Shown here: positions 16,183 to 25,363 of the stretch, one piece after another | Layout: each line of letters starts with the position of its first letter | How positions within the stretch are numbered: position 1 is the first letter of the stretch | Assembly: GCF_016862175.1 (NCBI RefSeq) | Contig: NZ_BOML01000057.1 | Coordinates: forward strand, 62,001-126,000 | Source of the DNA: Paractinoplanes durhamensis | Lineage (GTDB): Bacteria > Actinomycetota > Actinomycetes > Mycobacteriales > Micromonosporaceae | DNA length: 64,000 nucleotides | Direction: 5' to 3' | Notes under the pieces: model-generated | The model's input: the letters and a program-made list of their open reading frames with translations, nothing else | What the model was told of the DNA's origin: nothing | The model's database searches: none | Translations under genes and position numbers: made by a program

Positions 16183-18210
16183 TCAGGCGGCCACGCGTAC
16201 GGCGCGGATGACGGTCTGGTCGAGGGTCGCGCCGGCCGGGTCGGTGGCGTGGATGCGCAGCGAGAGGTAGCCGGCGGCCGGGGTCACGGTCGCCGTGAAC
16301 CGGCCGCCCCCGGCCGACGCCACCGGCAGCGGTCTCCAGGTGGCACCGTCGTCGGCGGACACGTCGAGGGTGAGGTGTTCGGTGACCGGGGTGGGGTCGA
16401 AGGCCTGCCGGCGCAGCGTCACCGACAGCGGGGTGGCCACGCCCGCCGGGACCGCGTTGGCGGTGTCCACCGCGATGCCGTAGTCGGCGAAGACCAGTGG
16501 TAAGAACGCGCACGGGTCGGCGCAGGTGCGGCCGGCCGGCAGCGACCCGCCCGGCGGCGTGGTTCGCCACGACCAGGCAGTCTGCACCCGGTCGGCGGTG
16601 GTCAACCACGACGCCGACGCGGAGCTGTCCAACTCCAGCCGCAGCTGGGTGGCGTCGGCCGGGATCGCGATGCGGCCCACCGGGTCGGTTCCGTCGGCGG
16701 CGAGCGCTTCATCGGCGTACACCCGGAACTCGGTTTTGATCTTGGCGGTTTCGCTGGTGGTCAACCGCACGGCGTGGCCGCCGGCGTCGGTTCGCGGCTG
16801 GAGGTCGAGGAGGAGTTGGTCGCTCTGGCGGCAGGCGGGGCACGGCAGGCTGCGCAGCGTGGTGCGGTCGACGCCGGGCACGCCGGGGGCCGCGAAGTAC
16901 CTGTCGGTGGTGCGCTGCCCCGGCCGGTACTCGACCATCGGTGACTGTGCGGAGCCGTTGAACTCGTCCGGGCGGGCGACGGCCGAGCCGATCCAGCCGA
17001 CGCCGGGCACCGCCGAGACGTACTCGGTGCGCCGCAGCGGTGCCACCGCGGTGCTGGCGAAGCGGATCGGGAACTGCTCCCACGGCTGGAACGACGTGCG
17101 GTAAGTGCTGATCCGGGAGGTGTCGCCCTCGGCCGCGTAGGTCGCGTCCAGTGTGGCTAGACCACTGGCCGGAACTTTCTCGGCGAAATCGGCGGGCACC
17201 GCGCCGTCGGCCGGGAAGACCAGGTCATAGAGGTACGCATCGGCCGGCGAGGTCAGCCGGAAGTACGTGTACCAGCGGACGTCACCGAGGGCGACCGGAT
17301 CGGTGGGCGTGACGGACAGTGACGGCGAGCCGCCGATCATCATGATCGCGGTGGTCGAGTCGTTGCCGGCCGCCGAGAGCCGCGAGTAGGTGGCCTGCAT
17401 CTGCTCCAGCCCGGACGGGTTGGGCGTGGCCGGCACCGGCACGACGGTGGTGGCGGTGGCGGCATCCGCGGTCACCGTCATCTCGGTGCCGGTGACCGCC
17501 AGCTCGGGATAGAAGAGCAGCGCGTCACCTTGATAAACCCCATCGGCGTCGTACGTGGTGATGGAGACCTCGAGCGAGTAGTGCCCGACCGGGACGCTGA
17601 ACGACACCTGACCGTCGACGAACGACTGCAGGCTGCTGAACCGCTGGACGTCCTCGGCGTTGGTGATCGAGACGCCGCCGCTGATCGCCTTCGCGCCCAG
17701 CTTGTCGAGGCCCCGCACGGTGAGGGTGGCGATCGGGTACTGCGGGTCGGCGGTGGGTTCGGCGGCCCCCACCGGGCGGATCTCCTTGACGCCGGCCGCG
17801 CCGGCACCGAACGCCGCCGGGTCGGTGAGCCGGCCGGTTGCCAGGTCGAGGCCCGGGATGTCGTGCGGTGTCGCGCCGGCCGCCCACTCCACCTGGAGCG
17901 CGGCCGGTGGGGCGAGCACGTCGAACAATGCGAGATCCAGTTGCCGTCCGACAAAAGGCAAGGCTTTGTCGGGTACGACGTAGAAGTGCTCACCGACCGC
18001 CATGCTGTGGATCCGGACCGGGTCTTTTCCCGCGGCCGGGGCCGTCTCCACCGCCCGGACGACGCCGTGATCGACCAGGACGCGCTCCCCCGTAAGCAAG
18101 GTGACCTCGCGTGGCATCTCTTCGGCGTGGCTGGTGGCCGGCACCAACGCCACTGCACCGACGAGCGCGGCCAGCCCGCACCCGGCGACACTGTTCCGTA
18201 GGCGAGACAT
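16183..18210 (-). CDS. Secreted subtilase-like scaffold protein lacking the peptidase domain
   Basis: A 675-residue exported protein (signal peptide to ~SHA-EE). Residues ~28-85 (PREVTLLTGERVLVDHG ... ALPFVGRQLDLALFDV) match the pro/N-terminal domain of large actinobacterial S8 proteases, such as the one at 57702-61283 (TTITLITGDKVIVRPG ... RLDKRLFNV). From ~140 on it matches that protein's C-terminal region: YLYDLV, a tail with LDVSxDDGATW and a final DQTVIRAV. The ~300-residue subtilase domain with Asp/His/Ser is entirely missing. The start is the second of two ATGs, 6 bases after GGAGGG. Upstream is a CebR-like box. It is followed after 20 bases by an S53 peptidase. It may act as adaptor, chaperone or inhibitor (inference). 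Confidence 0.82.
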   Translation of the reverse strand: MSRLRNSVAGCGLAALVGAVALVPATSHAEEMPREVTLLTGERVLVDHGVVRAVETAPAAGKDPVRIHSMAVGEHFYVVPDKALPFVGRQLDLALFDVLAPPAALQVEWAAGATPHDIPGLDLATGRLTDPAAFGAGAAGVKEIRPVGAAEPTADPQYPIATLTVRGLDKLGAKAISGGVSITNAEDVQRFSSLQSFVDGQVSFSVPVGHYSLEVSITTYDADGVYQGDALLFYPELAVTGTEMTVTADAATATTVVPVPATPNPSGLEQMQATYSRLSAAGNDSTTAIMMIGGSPSLSVTPTDPVALGDVRWYTYFRLTSPADAYLYDLVFPADGAVPADFAEKVPASGLATLDATYAAEGDTSRISTYRTSFQPWEQFPIRFASTAVAPLRRTEYVSAVPGVGWIGSAVARPDEFNGSAQSPMVEYRPGQRTTDRYFAAPGVPGVDRTTLRSLPCPACRQSDQLLLDLQPRTDAGGHAVRLTTSETAKIKTEFRVYADEALAADGTDPVGRIAIPADATQLRLELDSSASASWLTTADRVQTAWSWRTTPPGGSLPAGRTCADPCAFLPLVFADYGIAVDTANAVPAGVATPLSVTLRRQAFDPTPVTEHLTLDVSADDGATWRPLPVASAGGGRFTATVTPAAGYLSLRIHATDPAGATLDQTVIRAVRVAA

Positions 18211-18245
18211 CCGCATCCCTCCGATTAATTGAGGAATGTCTATAT

Positions 18246-18259
18246 TGGGAGCGCTCCCA
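18246..18259. promoter_or_regulatory. CebR-like LacI-family operator
   Basis: TGGGAGCGCTCCCA is a perfect 14-base palindrome identical to the consensus bound by the cellobiose repressor CebR of Streptomyces. It is 36 bases upstream of the subtilase-scaffold start, in A/T-rich surroundings (TCTATAT next to it) typical of a promoter. No cebR gene is in the window. Confidence 0.75.
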
Positions 18260-18288
18260 AAATCCGTCAAGCCCAATCCGTGCCAAGC

Positions 18289-19140
18289 TCAGCGCACTCG
18301 CTCCGCCTTGAACTGCATCCGCGGGTTCGCGTAGAACTCCTGGGCCTGCACCAACTGGAGCTCGCGCTCGCCGGACCGGAACGTGGTGTCGATCAGGTCG
18401 AACACGCTGGACGCGGTCCGCTCCAGCGCCACCGCCGCGTCCCGGGTCGCGACGTAGTGGGCGGTGAACAGGGCGGCCGTGACGTCCCCCGACCCGTTCG
18501 CCTTGAACGGCAGGTGCGGGGTGGTCACCAGCCAGGCGCCGGCGTCGTCCACCGCCAGCATCTCGATCGTGTCCGCTGCCCGGTCCGGGCGTTCCACGCT
18601 GGTGACCAGCACGGTCGACGGGCCCGCGGCCCGGGCCAGGTCGGCCGAGACCAGGGTCGACTCGACGCTCGCCGGCTCGGTGCCGGTCAGGTAGCCCAGC
18701 TCGAACTGGTTGGGCGTGATGATGTCGGCCACCGGCACCACCCGGTCGCGCAGCAGGCCGGGAATCTCCGGCGCGACGAAGCACCCGGACTTGGCGTTGC
18801 CCATCACCGGGTCGCACGCGTAGAGCGCCGCCGGGTTCGCGGCCTTGACCCGGCGCACGGCGTCGACGATGACGTCGCCGATGCCGACCCCGCCCTGATA
18901 GCCGCTGAGCACGGCGTCGACCTGCGCGAACACGCCGCGCTCCTCGACCCCGAGCAGGATCTCGGCGACATCGGACGGCGGGATCAGCGGCCCGCGCCAG
19001 GCGCCGTACCCGGTGTGGTTGGAGAAATTCACCGTCGGGACCGGGATGACCTCGACCCCGATCCGCTGCAGCGGGAACACCGCCGCGGAATTCCCGACAT
19101 GACCGTGCGCGACCGCCGACTGAATGGACAGAACCTTCAT
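18289..19140 (-). CDS. pdxY: Pyridoxal kinase
   Basis: A 283-residue ribokinase-superfamily protein, the usual PdxY length. The start MKVLSIQSAVAHGHVGNSAA, a NFSNHTGYG segment in the substrate pocket, the DPVMGN loop, TPNQFE and the anion hole with catalytic Asp in NGSGDV are all present. It phosphorylates pyridoxal in PLP salvage in the cytoplasm. The gene stands alone in this region, 20 bases after the propeller gene stop; there is no other vitamin B6 gene here. Confidence 0.92.
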   Translation of the reverse strand: MKVLSIQSAVAHGHVGNSAAVFPLQRIGVEVIPVPTVNFSNHTGYGAWRGPLIPPSDVAEILLGVEERGVFAQVDAVLSGYQGGVGIGDVIVDAVRRVKAANPAALYACDPVMGNAKSGCFVAPEIPGLLRDRVVPVADIITPNQFELGYLTGTEPASVESTLVSADLARAAGPSTVLVTSVERPDRAADTIEMLAVDDAGAWLVTTPHLPFKANGSGDVTAALFTAHYVATRDAAVALERTASSVFDLIDTTFRSGERELQLVQAQEFYANPRMQFKAERVR

Positions 19141-19160
19141 GTCCTCAGCGTAGTGACCGC

Positions 19161-20303
19161 TCAGGAACCGAACTGCGCGAACCTCGGACGGCCCGTTCCG
19201 CCGAACGCGGTGAAGTCGCCGCCGACCGTGATGGCGCTGGTGGCCGGGTTGACGCTCAGCGTGAGCACTCCCCACCGGCCGTTGCTGCGGGGATTCCAGC
19301 TGAGCAGCCGGCCGGTGGCCGGGTCCCAGGCGGCCAGTTTCGGCTGGCTGCGCTGCTTCGTCGGGCACCACGCGGTCGCCGACCGCGACGGGCCCGAGCA
19401 GGCGGTGGTGAAGTGCCCACCGGCGTAGACGGCGCCGTCGCGGTAAGTGATCGCCTGCACGTCACCGTCGGTGACGCTGCTCCACACCAGCGAGCCGTCC
19501 GGCCGGTACGCGACCACCCGGCCACCCGGGCCGGCCAGGGCGGCGAACACCCGTCCGGCGGCGACCGTGAGCGCCATGACCCCGTACGGCGTGGCCGGCC
19601 GGAAGCTCGTGTCGACCTGCCCGTCGGTGGGCCGCAGCGCGGCGAGGTGGCCCTTGAAGTCGCCACCGGCGTACAGCCGGGATCCGGCCGCGCTCAGTAC
19701 CCGGACCTTCCCGCTCACGCCGCCGCGGAAGCCGCCGTCCAGCGCGCCGCCGTCGAGGCGGAACGCCGCCAGGTTGCGGACCGGCCGCCCGTCCACCGCG
19801 GTGACGCTGCCGCCCAGGTAGAGCCGCCCGTCCGCGGCGGCGAGGGCCTGGCCGGTGCCCTTGACGGTGTGCCGCAGCGGTCCGACCGCGCCGGTCTTCA
19901 GGTCGATGCCGGCCAGCCCGGCGCGGGGCGCACCACCGACCGCGGTGAACTCGCCGGTCACGTAGAGCGTGGCGCCGACGGCGGTCAGCGCCATCACGGT
20001 GTCGTCGGCGAGCGGGGCCCAGGACAGCAGCTTGCCGGTCCGGGCATCCACCGCGGCGAGCCGCTTACGAGCCACCGGCTTCCCGCCGACGATCGCGTGC
20101 GTGAAGTTGCCGCCCAGGTAGACCGTGGTGCCGACATGCGTGCTGGCGTACACCACCCCGTCGAACCCGACCGTGGACTCGGGTGTCGGCGACACGAGCG
20201 GGATGCTCCCCGCGAACGCCGGCGGTGTTCCCGTGCCGATTCCGGCGAGGGCGAGCACCCCGGTCAGCACCATTCCCCAGCGTGAAGTACCAGCAAGAGC
20301 CAT
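19161..20303 (-). CDS. Secreted beta-propeller protein
   Basis: 380 residues with an export signal (cut near AFA-GS) and repeated blades of the type VYLGGNFT, LYVTGEFTAVGG, LYLGGSVTAVDG, LYAGGDF, VYAGGHFT, ITVGGDFTAFGG. Each is the [LV]Y[VLA][GT]G[ENDH]F core of delta-60/WD-like repeats, so about six or seven blades fill the protein. Such proteins are exported and usually mediate binding; no catalytic residues are apparent. Two Cys late in the sequence (ACSGPS, WCPTK) could form a disulphide. It could be co-transcribed with pdxY, but the functions do not match. Confidence 0.75.
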   Translation of the reverse strand: MALAGTSRWGMVLTGVLALAGIGTGTPPAFAGSIPLVSPTPESTVGFDGVVYASTHVGTTVYLGGNFTHAIVGGKPVARKRLAAVDARTGKLLSWAPLADDTVMALTAVGATLYVTGEFTAVGGAPRAGLAGIDLKTGAVGPLRHTVKGTGQALAAADGRLYLGGSVTAVDGRPVRNLAAFRLDGGALDGGFRGGVSGKVRVLSAAGSRLYAGGDFKGHLAALRPTDGQVDTSFRPATPYGVMALTVAAGRVFAALAGPGGRVVAYRPDGSLVWSSVTDGDVQAITYRDGAVYAGGHFTTACSGPSRSATAWCPTKQRSQPKLAAWDPATGRLLSWNPRSNGRWGVLTLSVNPATSAITVGGDFTAFGGTGRPRFAQFGS

Positions 20304-20461
20304 GAACGAGACATTAGGGCGGTATCACTCGATCCGGATGCCGAATGCGAAAGCAACTCCAAAATCCTCGCGCCATCTGTACGCACACCGCCCCGCACTG
20401 CGGACGGGCACCGTTGTCGATACGGTCGGTCCCGAAGCCCCAGACCTCGGCTGCCCATTCG

Positions 20462-20491
20462 CCCGCTCCGCCGGAGCCCGCTCCGCCGGAG
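20462..20491. repeat. 15-base tandem duplication
   Basis: CCCGCTCCGCCGGAG occurs twice in direct succession, exactly at the junction where the truncated cellulose-synthase-like reading frame begins. Confidence 0.8.
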
Positions 20492-20497
20492 CCGCGA

Positions 20498-21243
20498 GCA
20501 CTGGACGCCGATCACGTGCCCAGCCCCGACTTCCTGCTGCGCGCGCTGCCGCACATGCAGGACGAGAAGGTGGCCTTCGTCCAGACGCCGCAGGCCTTCC
20601 CGAGCGCCCGGGGCCTGGTGGCCGAGGGCGCCTCCGAGTCGCAGCGGATCTTCTACGAGCTCGTCCTGCCGGGCCGCAACCACTTCAACGCGGTCTTCTG
20701 CGTGGGCACCAACGTCATCTTCCGGCGGACCGCCCTGCGCGAGATCGTCGGCATGCACACGGCCAGCAACTCCGAGGACATCTGGACCTCGATCGAGCTG
20801 CACAAGCGAGGCTGGCGCTCGTTCTTCGTACCCGAGGTGCTGGCTCGCGGACTCGCCCCGGACAGCCTCCTGCCGCACTTCAAGCAGCAGTAACGCCGGC
20901 CCGGCCGGGGTTGCCCGGCGTCGAGCTGGTGCTTCCGCACGTCGGCCTGTTCCTGCTCAACGCCCTGGCCATCGCGGTCGGGGTGAGCACCCTGCCGCTG
21001 CGCGACACCGACGTGCCGGCGGTCTGGCTCTCCATCGCCTGGGCCTCGATCTACGTGCTCGTGCTCGGCCGGATCATCGCCGAGGCGGTGATCGCTCCCC
21101 AGGTCATCAAGCAACGTCTGGAGCGGCGTACGGCCGGAGCCATGCTGTCCCGGGCCCTGCCCTGGCCGACCCGCTGGGCGGAATCGGACGAGCTGATCAG
21201 CTCCGCGATGGCCGATGCGGCCGAAACCCCACCGACCTCCTGA
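20498..21243 (+). pseudogene. Cellulose-synthase-like GT2 glycosyltransferase, broken remnant
   Basis: The readable parts are ALDADHVPSPDFL (the DxD region), VAFVQTPQAF, NVIFRRTAL and SEDIWTSIELHKRGW (the ED motif) up to FKQQ, where a TAA at 20891 stops it. The next expected motif, QxxRW, is absent. From ~20905 a different frame gives the C-terminal membrane helices (GLFLLNALAIAVGV, then WASIYVLVLGRIIAEAV) to a stop at 21243. So the N-terminal domain and the block with QxxRW and several helices are both deleted. The normal enzyme polymerises UDP-glucose (cellulose) or a related exopolysaccharide at the inner membrane. This copy cannot be active. Confidence 0.85.
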
Positions 21244-21252
21244 GGGGAACCC

Positions 21253-21992
21253 ATGGACAGCCCCCGCGTCACCGATCCCCCGCCGGCGCAGGCCCCGCCG
21301 CTTCCGCAACCGCCGGTCCGGCGATCCCCCCGCAAATGGCGAGCCCGGCTGATCGTCCTCGTCATGCTGGCCGCCGCGGTCGTCGTCTTCATCCGGCTCA
21401 CCAGCATCCGCCAGACCAACGCGTCCCTCGTCGACCTGGGTACGGTCACGCTGACCGCCCAGCCCATCCCGGTCGAGACGCCCCAGCCGGGCCAGATCAC
21501 CGAGGTCGCGGTCAAGGCCGAGCAGGCCGTCACGGCCGGCACCAAGCTCGGCATCATCGAGGTCACCACCACCGACTCGGACGGCAAGCCGGTGCTCCGC
21601 AAGATCACCCTGGTCGCTCCGCGGGCCGGCATCGTCGTCGACCGACCGGCCACCATGGGCAGCACCTGCAGCCGGGACAGCCGTTCGTCGAGCTCTACGA
21701 CCCGTCGGAGCTGACCTTCGTGACCGACATCGCGGTGGCCGACCTCCCGGACCTGAGCTCCGGAATGGTCGCCGAGCTGACCGCGAAAGGCCTCGACCGT
21801 ACGGTCCGGGCCGCCGTCCAGCGGGTCGTGCCGCGCGTCACCGGGTCGGCCGACACCGCCGCGCCCGGCTTCCTGCGCCTGGTCCTGGTGCCGGTGAACG
21901 CCACCGAGGTCCGCGATCTCGTGCCGGGGCTGCGCTTCACCGGCAAGGTCGACACCCGCACCGGCCCCGCGGGTCCGAAGCTGGTCGCCTGA
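21253..21992 (+). pseudogene. Membrane-fusion (HlyD-like) accessory protein, frameshifted
   Basis: The reading starts at ATG 21253 with a Pro-rich cytoplasmic tail, one membrane helix (RLIVLVMLAAAVVVFI) and a biotinyl-lipoyl-like domain (TPQPGQITEVAVKAEQAV, then RAGIVVDRPA). At ~21662 the frame breaks; the continuation LQPGQPFVELYDPSELTFV and onward to 21992 is in another frame. The text ACCTG where ACCCTG is expected shows loss of one C. It follows the broken glycosyltransferase by 9 bases. Such pairs export beta-glucan-type polysaccharides. It is a pseudogene, or an intact gene with one sequencing error. Confidence 0.75.
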
Positions 21993-22029
21993 CGGGTTGA
22001 CCAGAGATGGAGGTCGATGGACACTCGCT

Positions 22030-22043
22030 GGAAAGCGCTTACC
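22030..22043. promoter_or_regulatory. LacI-type operator before the rhamnogalacturonan lyase
   Basis: GGAAAGCGCTTACC has an AAGCGCTT core with central CG, typical of LacI-family operators. The same 14 bases occur at 46370-46383 before the sugar ABC operon. It lies 20 bases upstream of the PL11 ATG, between promoter and ribosome site, so repressor binding would block transcription. Confidence 0.7.
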
Positions 22044-22063
22044 TCCGGCATGTGGAGACCTGG

Positions 22064-24271
22064 ATGAGGCTTCGTCGTATCGCCCTGGTGGCCGCCCTGC
22101 TCCTGGCCGGCTCGCAGGCACCGGCCCAGGCCGGCGGCCGCCGCGGCATCGAGCTGGAACGGCTCGACCGCGGCCTGGTCGCCGCGGCCACCAGCGAGGG
22201 CGTCTTCCTCAGCTGGCGACTGCTCGGCCCGGAGGCGACCGGCCACTCGACCACTGGTCTGACCAGCGCCGCCTTCCAGGTCTACCGGGACGGCCGGCGG
22301 ATCGCCACCGTCACCGACAGCACCAACTATCTCGACCGGGCCGGCACCGCGACCTCGAAATATCAGGTCGCGCCGGTGCACGGGGGCCGCAGCGCGACCG
22401 CCACCCCGTGGCCTTCCAACCATGTCGACCTGCCGCTGAACAAACCCGGCGACATTTACTCCGCCAACGACATGAGCGTCGGTGACGTCGACGGGGACGG
22501 CCAATACGAATACATCGTCAAATGGGACCCGTCCAACTCCAAGGACGTCTCCCAGGTCGGTTACACCGGGAACGTCTACATCGACGCGTACGAGCTCGAC
22601 GGCACCCAGCTCTACCGCATCGATCTCGGCGTGAACATCCGGGCCGGCGCGCACTACACGCAGTTCCTGGTCTATGACTTCGACGGCGACGGCCGCTCGG
22701 AGATGATGTTCAAGACCGCTCCGGGGACCCGGATCACCCGCTACCGGCCGGACGGCTCGGTGGCCTCCTCGAAATACATCACCATGCCGGCCGCTGACCT
22801 CAAAGCCGGCTACCGCAACACCGACGACTACCGGATGAGCGCCGCCGACTATTACGAGCACCTGGTGCGGATGTTCGAGGGCTGGCGCGAGCATCCGGAG
22901 GTGGTGGCCGGTCATTGGCCCGCGACGGTGGAGGCGGCACTGGGTCTCGCGCCCGGATACGGCGACGCGCGGGCACTGGTCGACTACTTCATCGACGTCT
23001 ACGCCCCGGCCCGCAGCACGCGCAACGCGTTGCGCAACTTCGAGGGATTCATCGTGGACGGCCCGGAATACCTGACGGTCTTCGAGGGGGCGACCGGCCG
23101 GGAATTGCAGACCGTTCACTACAAGCCGGGCCGCACCGATGACGGTCTCATGTGGGGCGATTACGCGATGGCCCGGATCGAGCCGGGCAACCGGGTCGAC
23201 CGCTTCCTGTCCGGCGTCGCCTATCTCGACGGCCGGCACCCGTCGGCGATCTTCGCTCGCGGCTATTACACAAGAACAACCATCATTGCGTACGGCTGGA
23301 ACGGTCACCGCCTCACCGAGAACTGGTACGTGGACTCGGGCTGGGTGCCGATGACGAACCCGTTCAACGACTCGCCGCACGGCCGGGACGGGACCAACCC
23401 GGAATTCGCCACCATCACCACCCAGGGCGACCATTCGCTGAGCGTGGCCGATGTGGACGGCGACGGTAAACAGGAGATCGTCTACGGCAGCGCGACCATC
23501 GACAACGACGGCTCCCTGCTCTATTCGTCGTTCGACACCCTGCCCGCCGGCAGCGCCGCCCCCGGCGACTACGTCCGGCTCGGCCACGGCGACGCCATGC
23601 ACGTCACCGACATCGACCCGGACCGGCCCGGGCTGGAGATCTTCACCGCGCACGAGGGGGCGACCTACGCGCCGTACGGGATGGCGATGCGCGACGCCGC
23701 CACCGGCGAGGTGCTGTTCGGCGCCTACTCGGGCCGCGACACCGGCCGCGCGATGATCGGCGACGTGCGGCCGGACATCCCCGGCATCGAGAACTGGGCC
23801 AGCCTGCCCGGCGGCTCCGAGGCGCTCGGCCTGCACAAGGCCACCGGCGAGGTGCTCGGCACCGCGATCCCCGGCACCAACCAGAGCATCCGCTGGGCCG
23901 GCGACGGGACCACCCAGATCCTCAACGGCGCCATCGACGTCACACCGACCATCAACGACTGGACGCGGGGCCTGGTGCTGACCGCCAGCGGCACGCTCGC
24001 GAACAACGGCACCAAGGGCACCGCGTCGCTGATCGCCGACATCTTCGGCGACTGGCGCGAGGAGTTGCTGCTGCGGACGACCGACAGCTCGGCGATCCGG
24101 ATCTACCTGAGCACCGAGCTGACCGGCCACAAGCTCTACACGCTGATGCACGACCCGCAGTACCGGGTGGAGGTGGCCCGCCAGCAGACCACCTACAACC
24201 AGCCGTCGTACCCGAGTTTCTATCTGGCTTCGGACACGGACTGGGCCAAGGTGCCGCTTCGTCGTTTCTAG
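22064..24271 (+). CDS. Secreted rhamnogalacturonan lyase, family PL11
   Basis: 735 residues, YesW-like. A signal peptide (MRLRRIALVAALLLAGS) is followed by an N-terminal beta-sandwich and an eight-bladed propeller. Calcium loops DVDGDGQYE, DFDGDGRSE and DVDGDGKQE and the conserved segments FKTAPGT and GDNxxH-like GDHSLSVADVD are diagnostic for PL11. It cleaves the rhamnogalacturonan I backbone by elimination. ATG 22064 has GGAG 8 bases upstream. The LacI-type operator just ahead suggests sugar induction. The C-terminus ends without a binding module. The stop overlaps the convergent GH5 stop in a CTAG. Confidence 0.93.
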   Translation: MRLRRIALVAALLLAGSQAPAQAGGRRGIELERLDRGLVAAATSEGVFLSWRLLGPEATGHSTTGLTSAAFQVYRDGRRIATVTDSTNYLDRAGTATSKYQVAPVHGGRSATATPWPSNHVDLPLNKPGDIYSANDMSVGDVDGDGQYEYIVKWDPSNSKDVSQVGYTGNVYIDAYELDGTQLYRIDLGVNIRAGAHYTQFLVYDFDGDGRSEMMFKTAPGTRITRYRPDGSVASSKYITMPAADLKAGYRNTDDYRMSAADYYEHLVRMFEGWREHPEVVAGHWPATVEAALGLAPGYGDARALVDYFIDVYAPARSTRNALRNFEGFIVDGPEYLTVFEGATGRELQTVHYKPGRTDDGLMWGDYAMARIEPGNRVDRFLSGVAYLDGRHPSAIFARGYYTRTTIIAYGWNGHRLTENWYVDSGWVPMTNPFNDSPHGRDGTNPEFATITTQGDHSLSVADVDGDGKQEIVYGSATIDNDGSLLYSSFDTLPAGSAAPGDYVRLGHGDAMHVTDIDPDRPGLEIFTAHEGATYAPYGMAMRDAATGEVLFGAYSGRDTGRAMIGDVRPDIPGIENWASLPGGSEALGLHKATGEVLGTAIPGTNQSIRWAGDGTTQILNGAIDVTPTINDWTRGLVLTASGTLANNGTKGTASLIADIFGDWREELLLRTTDSSAIRIYLSTELTGHKLYTLMHDPQYRVEVARQQTTYNQPSYPSFYLASDTDWAKVPLRRF

Positions 24272-25284
24272 AGGCCCCAGCCGTACCTGATCCGGTTGGC
24301 GCCGCTGGTGTTGCGCACCGTCAGGGTCTGGCTGGTGCCGCTGCCGGTCCGGGAATACATCGAGTACGGATCCCAGGTCTTCCCGGTGGCGATCTTGCCG
24401 CCGATCGCCGGCCAGTAGACCCCGCCCATCCCGAGGGCGCGCTGGCGTTCGGTGACGGCGCGGAGGTAGCGGACGAAGTTGTCCGTGCCGTTCGCGTTGC
24501 CGTAGTCGAGGGCGTTGTCCATCTGGGCGCCGTACTCGGTCAGCACCGCCCGCGCGGCGCAACTGCCGAGGCGGGTGTCGAAGTCGGCGAGCCACTGCGC
24601 GTACGTCTTGGTGCCGTAGAAGAACGCGTAGTAGTGGTAGGAGAGCAGGGTGCCGGTGAAGCGGGTGTCGGTGCAGAGGTCGCGCAGGTCCTGGCTGTAG
24701 CCGACGCCGCCGATGAGCACCCGGCCCTTCGGGACCGACGAGTGCGCCGTGAGCCAGGCGGCGGCGAAGGTGCGCCAGTCGGCCGAGCTGTAGCCGTGCG
24801 GCTCGTTCATCGGCTCGAAGTAGACGAGGCTGTTCGCGCCGTACGCGGCGACCGCGGTGTTCCACATCGTGGTGAAGGCGCTCGTGTTGGTGATCTTGCC
24901 GCCGGACGCGGCGCCGTCCTCCCAGTAGGCGAGGATGACCTTGAAGCCGCGCCCGGTGGCGGCGTCGATCGTCCCCCGGTAGGCGCTCCACCAGCTGGTG
25001 CCGGTGTCCTGCGTGTTGATCGGCAGCCGGACGGTGTTGACGCCCAGGGCGGCCATGCCGTTGTAGATCGCGTTGGCCTTGGCCACCACGGTGCTGTAGC
25101 TGTCGGAGCTGCTCAAACCTTCGAGCACGTGGGTGCCGGTGGTGAAGTTGTCGCCCACCCGGGCCCAGTTCATGCCCTTGAACTGGTTGGTGGCGGCGCC
25201 GGCCGGTGACGCACCACTGACCGCGGCGATGGGGATCAGGATTACCGCGGCCAGGGCGCTGATAAGAACACGACGGAGGGTCAT
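24268..25284 (-). CDS. Secreted glycoside hydrolase family 5
   Basis: 338 residues; signal peptide cut near AGA-AT, then a TIM barrel. GH5 residues are visible: acid/base Glu161 in FEPMNEPHG, nucleophile Glu250 in VLTEYGAQ, the conserved Arg in VNTVRLPI and a SYHYY strand. It is probably an endo-beta-1,4-glucanase or mannanase; the subfamily cannot be fixed by eye. AAGGAGG lies unusually close (1 base) to ATG 25284; an in-frame TTG 18 bases upstream is possible but lacks a site. No carbohydrate-binding module. It may be co-transcribed with the GH16 gene 79 bases upstream. Confidence 0.88.
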   Translation of the reverse strand: MTLRRVLISALAAVILIPIAAVSGASPAGAATNQFKGMNWARVGDNFTTGTHVLEGLSSSDSYSTVVAKANAIYNGMAALGVNTVRLPINTQDTGTSWWSAYRGTIDAATGRGFKVILAYWEDGAASGGKITNTSAFTTMWNTAVAAYGANSLVYFEPMNEPHGYSSADWRTFAAAWLTAHSSVPKGRVLIGGVGYSQDLRDLCTDTRFTGTLLSYHYYAFFYGTKTYAQWLADFDTRLGSCAARAVLTEYGAQMDNALDYGNANGTDNFVRYLRAVTERQRALGMGGVYWPAIGGKIATGKTWDPYSMYSRTGSGTSQTLTVRNTSGANRIRYGWGL

Positions 25285-25363
25285 GCCTCCTTGGTAGGAC
25301 AATGGGCGGGGCGGCGCGATCTTTCGATCCGGTCCGACCAGAAACCGACAAATCCGTACAGGG

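Noticed and set aside
25281..25302. TTG start 18 bases upstream of the GH5 ATG
   Set aside because: It has no ribosome site; the ATG directly begins the signal peptide, though its own AAGGAGG is unusually close.
21695..25351. Long minus-strand open frame opposite the PL11 gene
   Set aside because: Same shadow effect; the opposite strand encodes a clear rhamnogalacturonan lyase with calcium loops.
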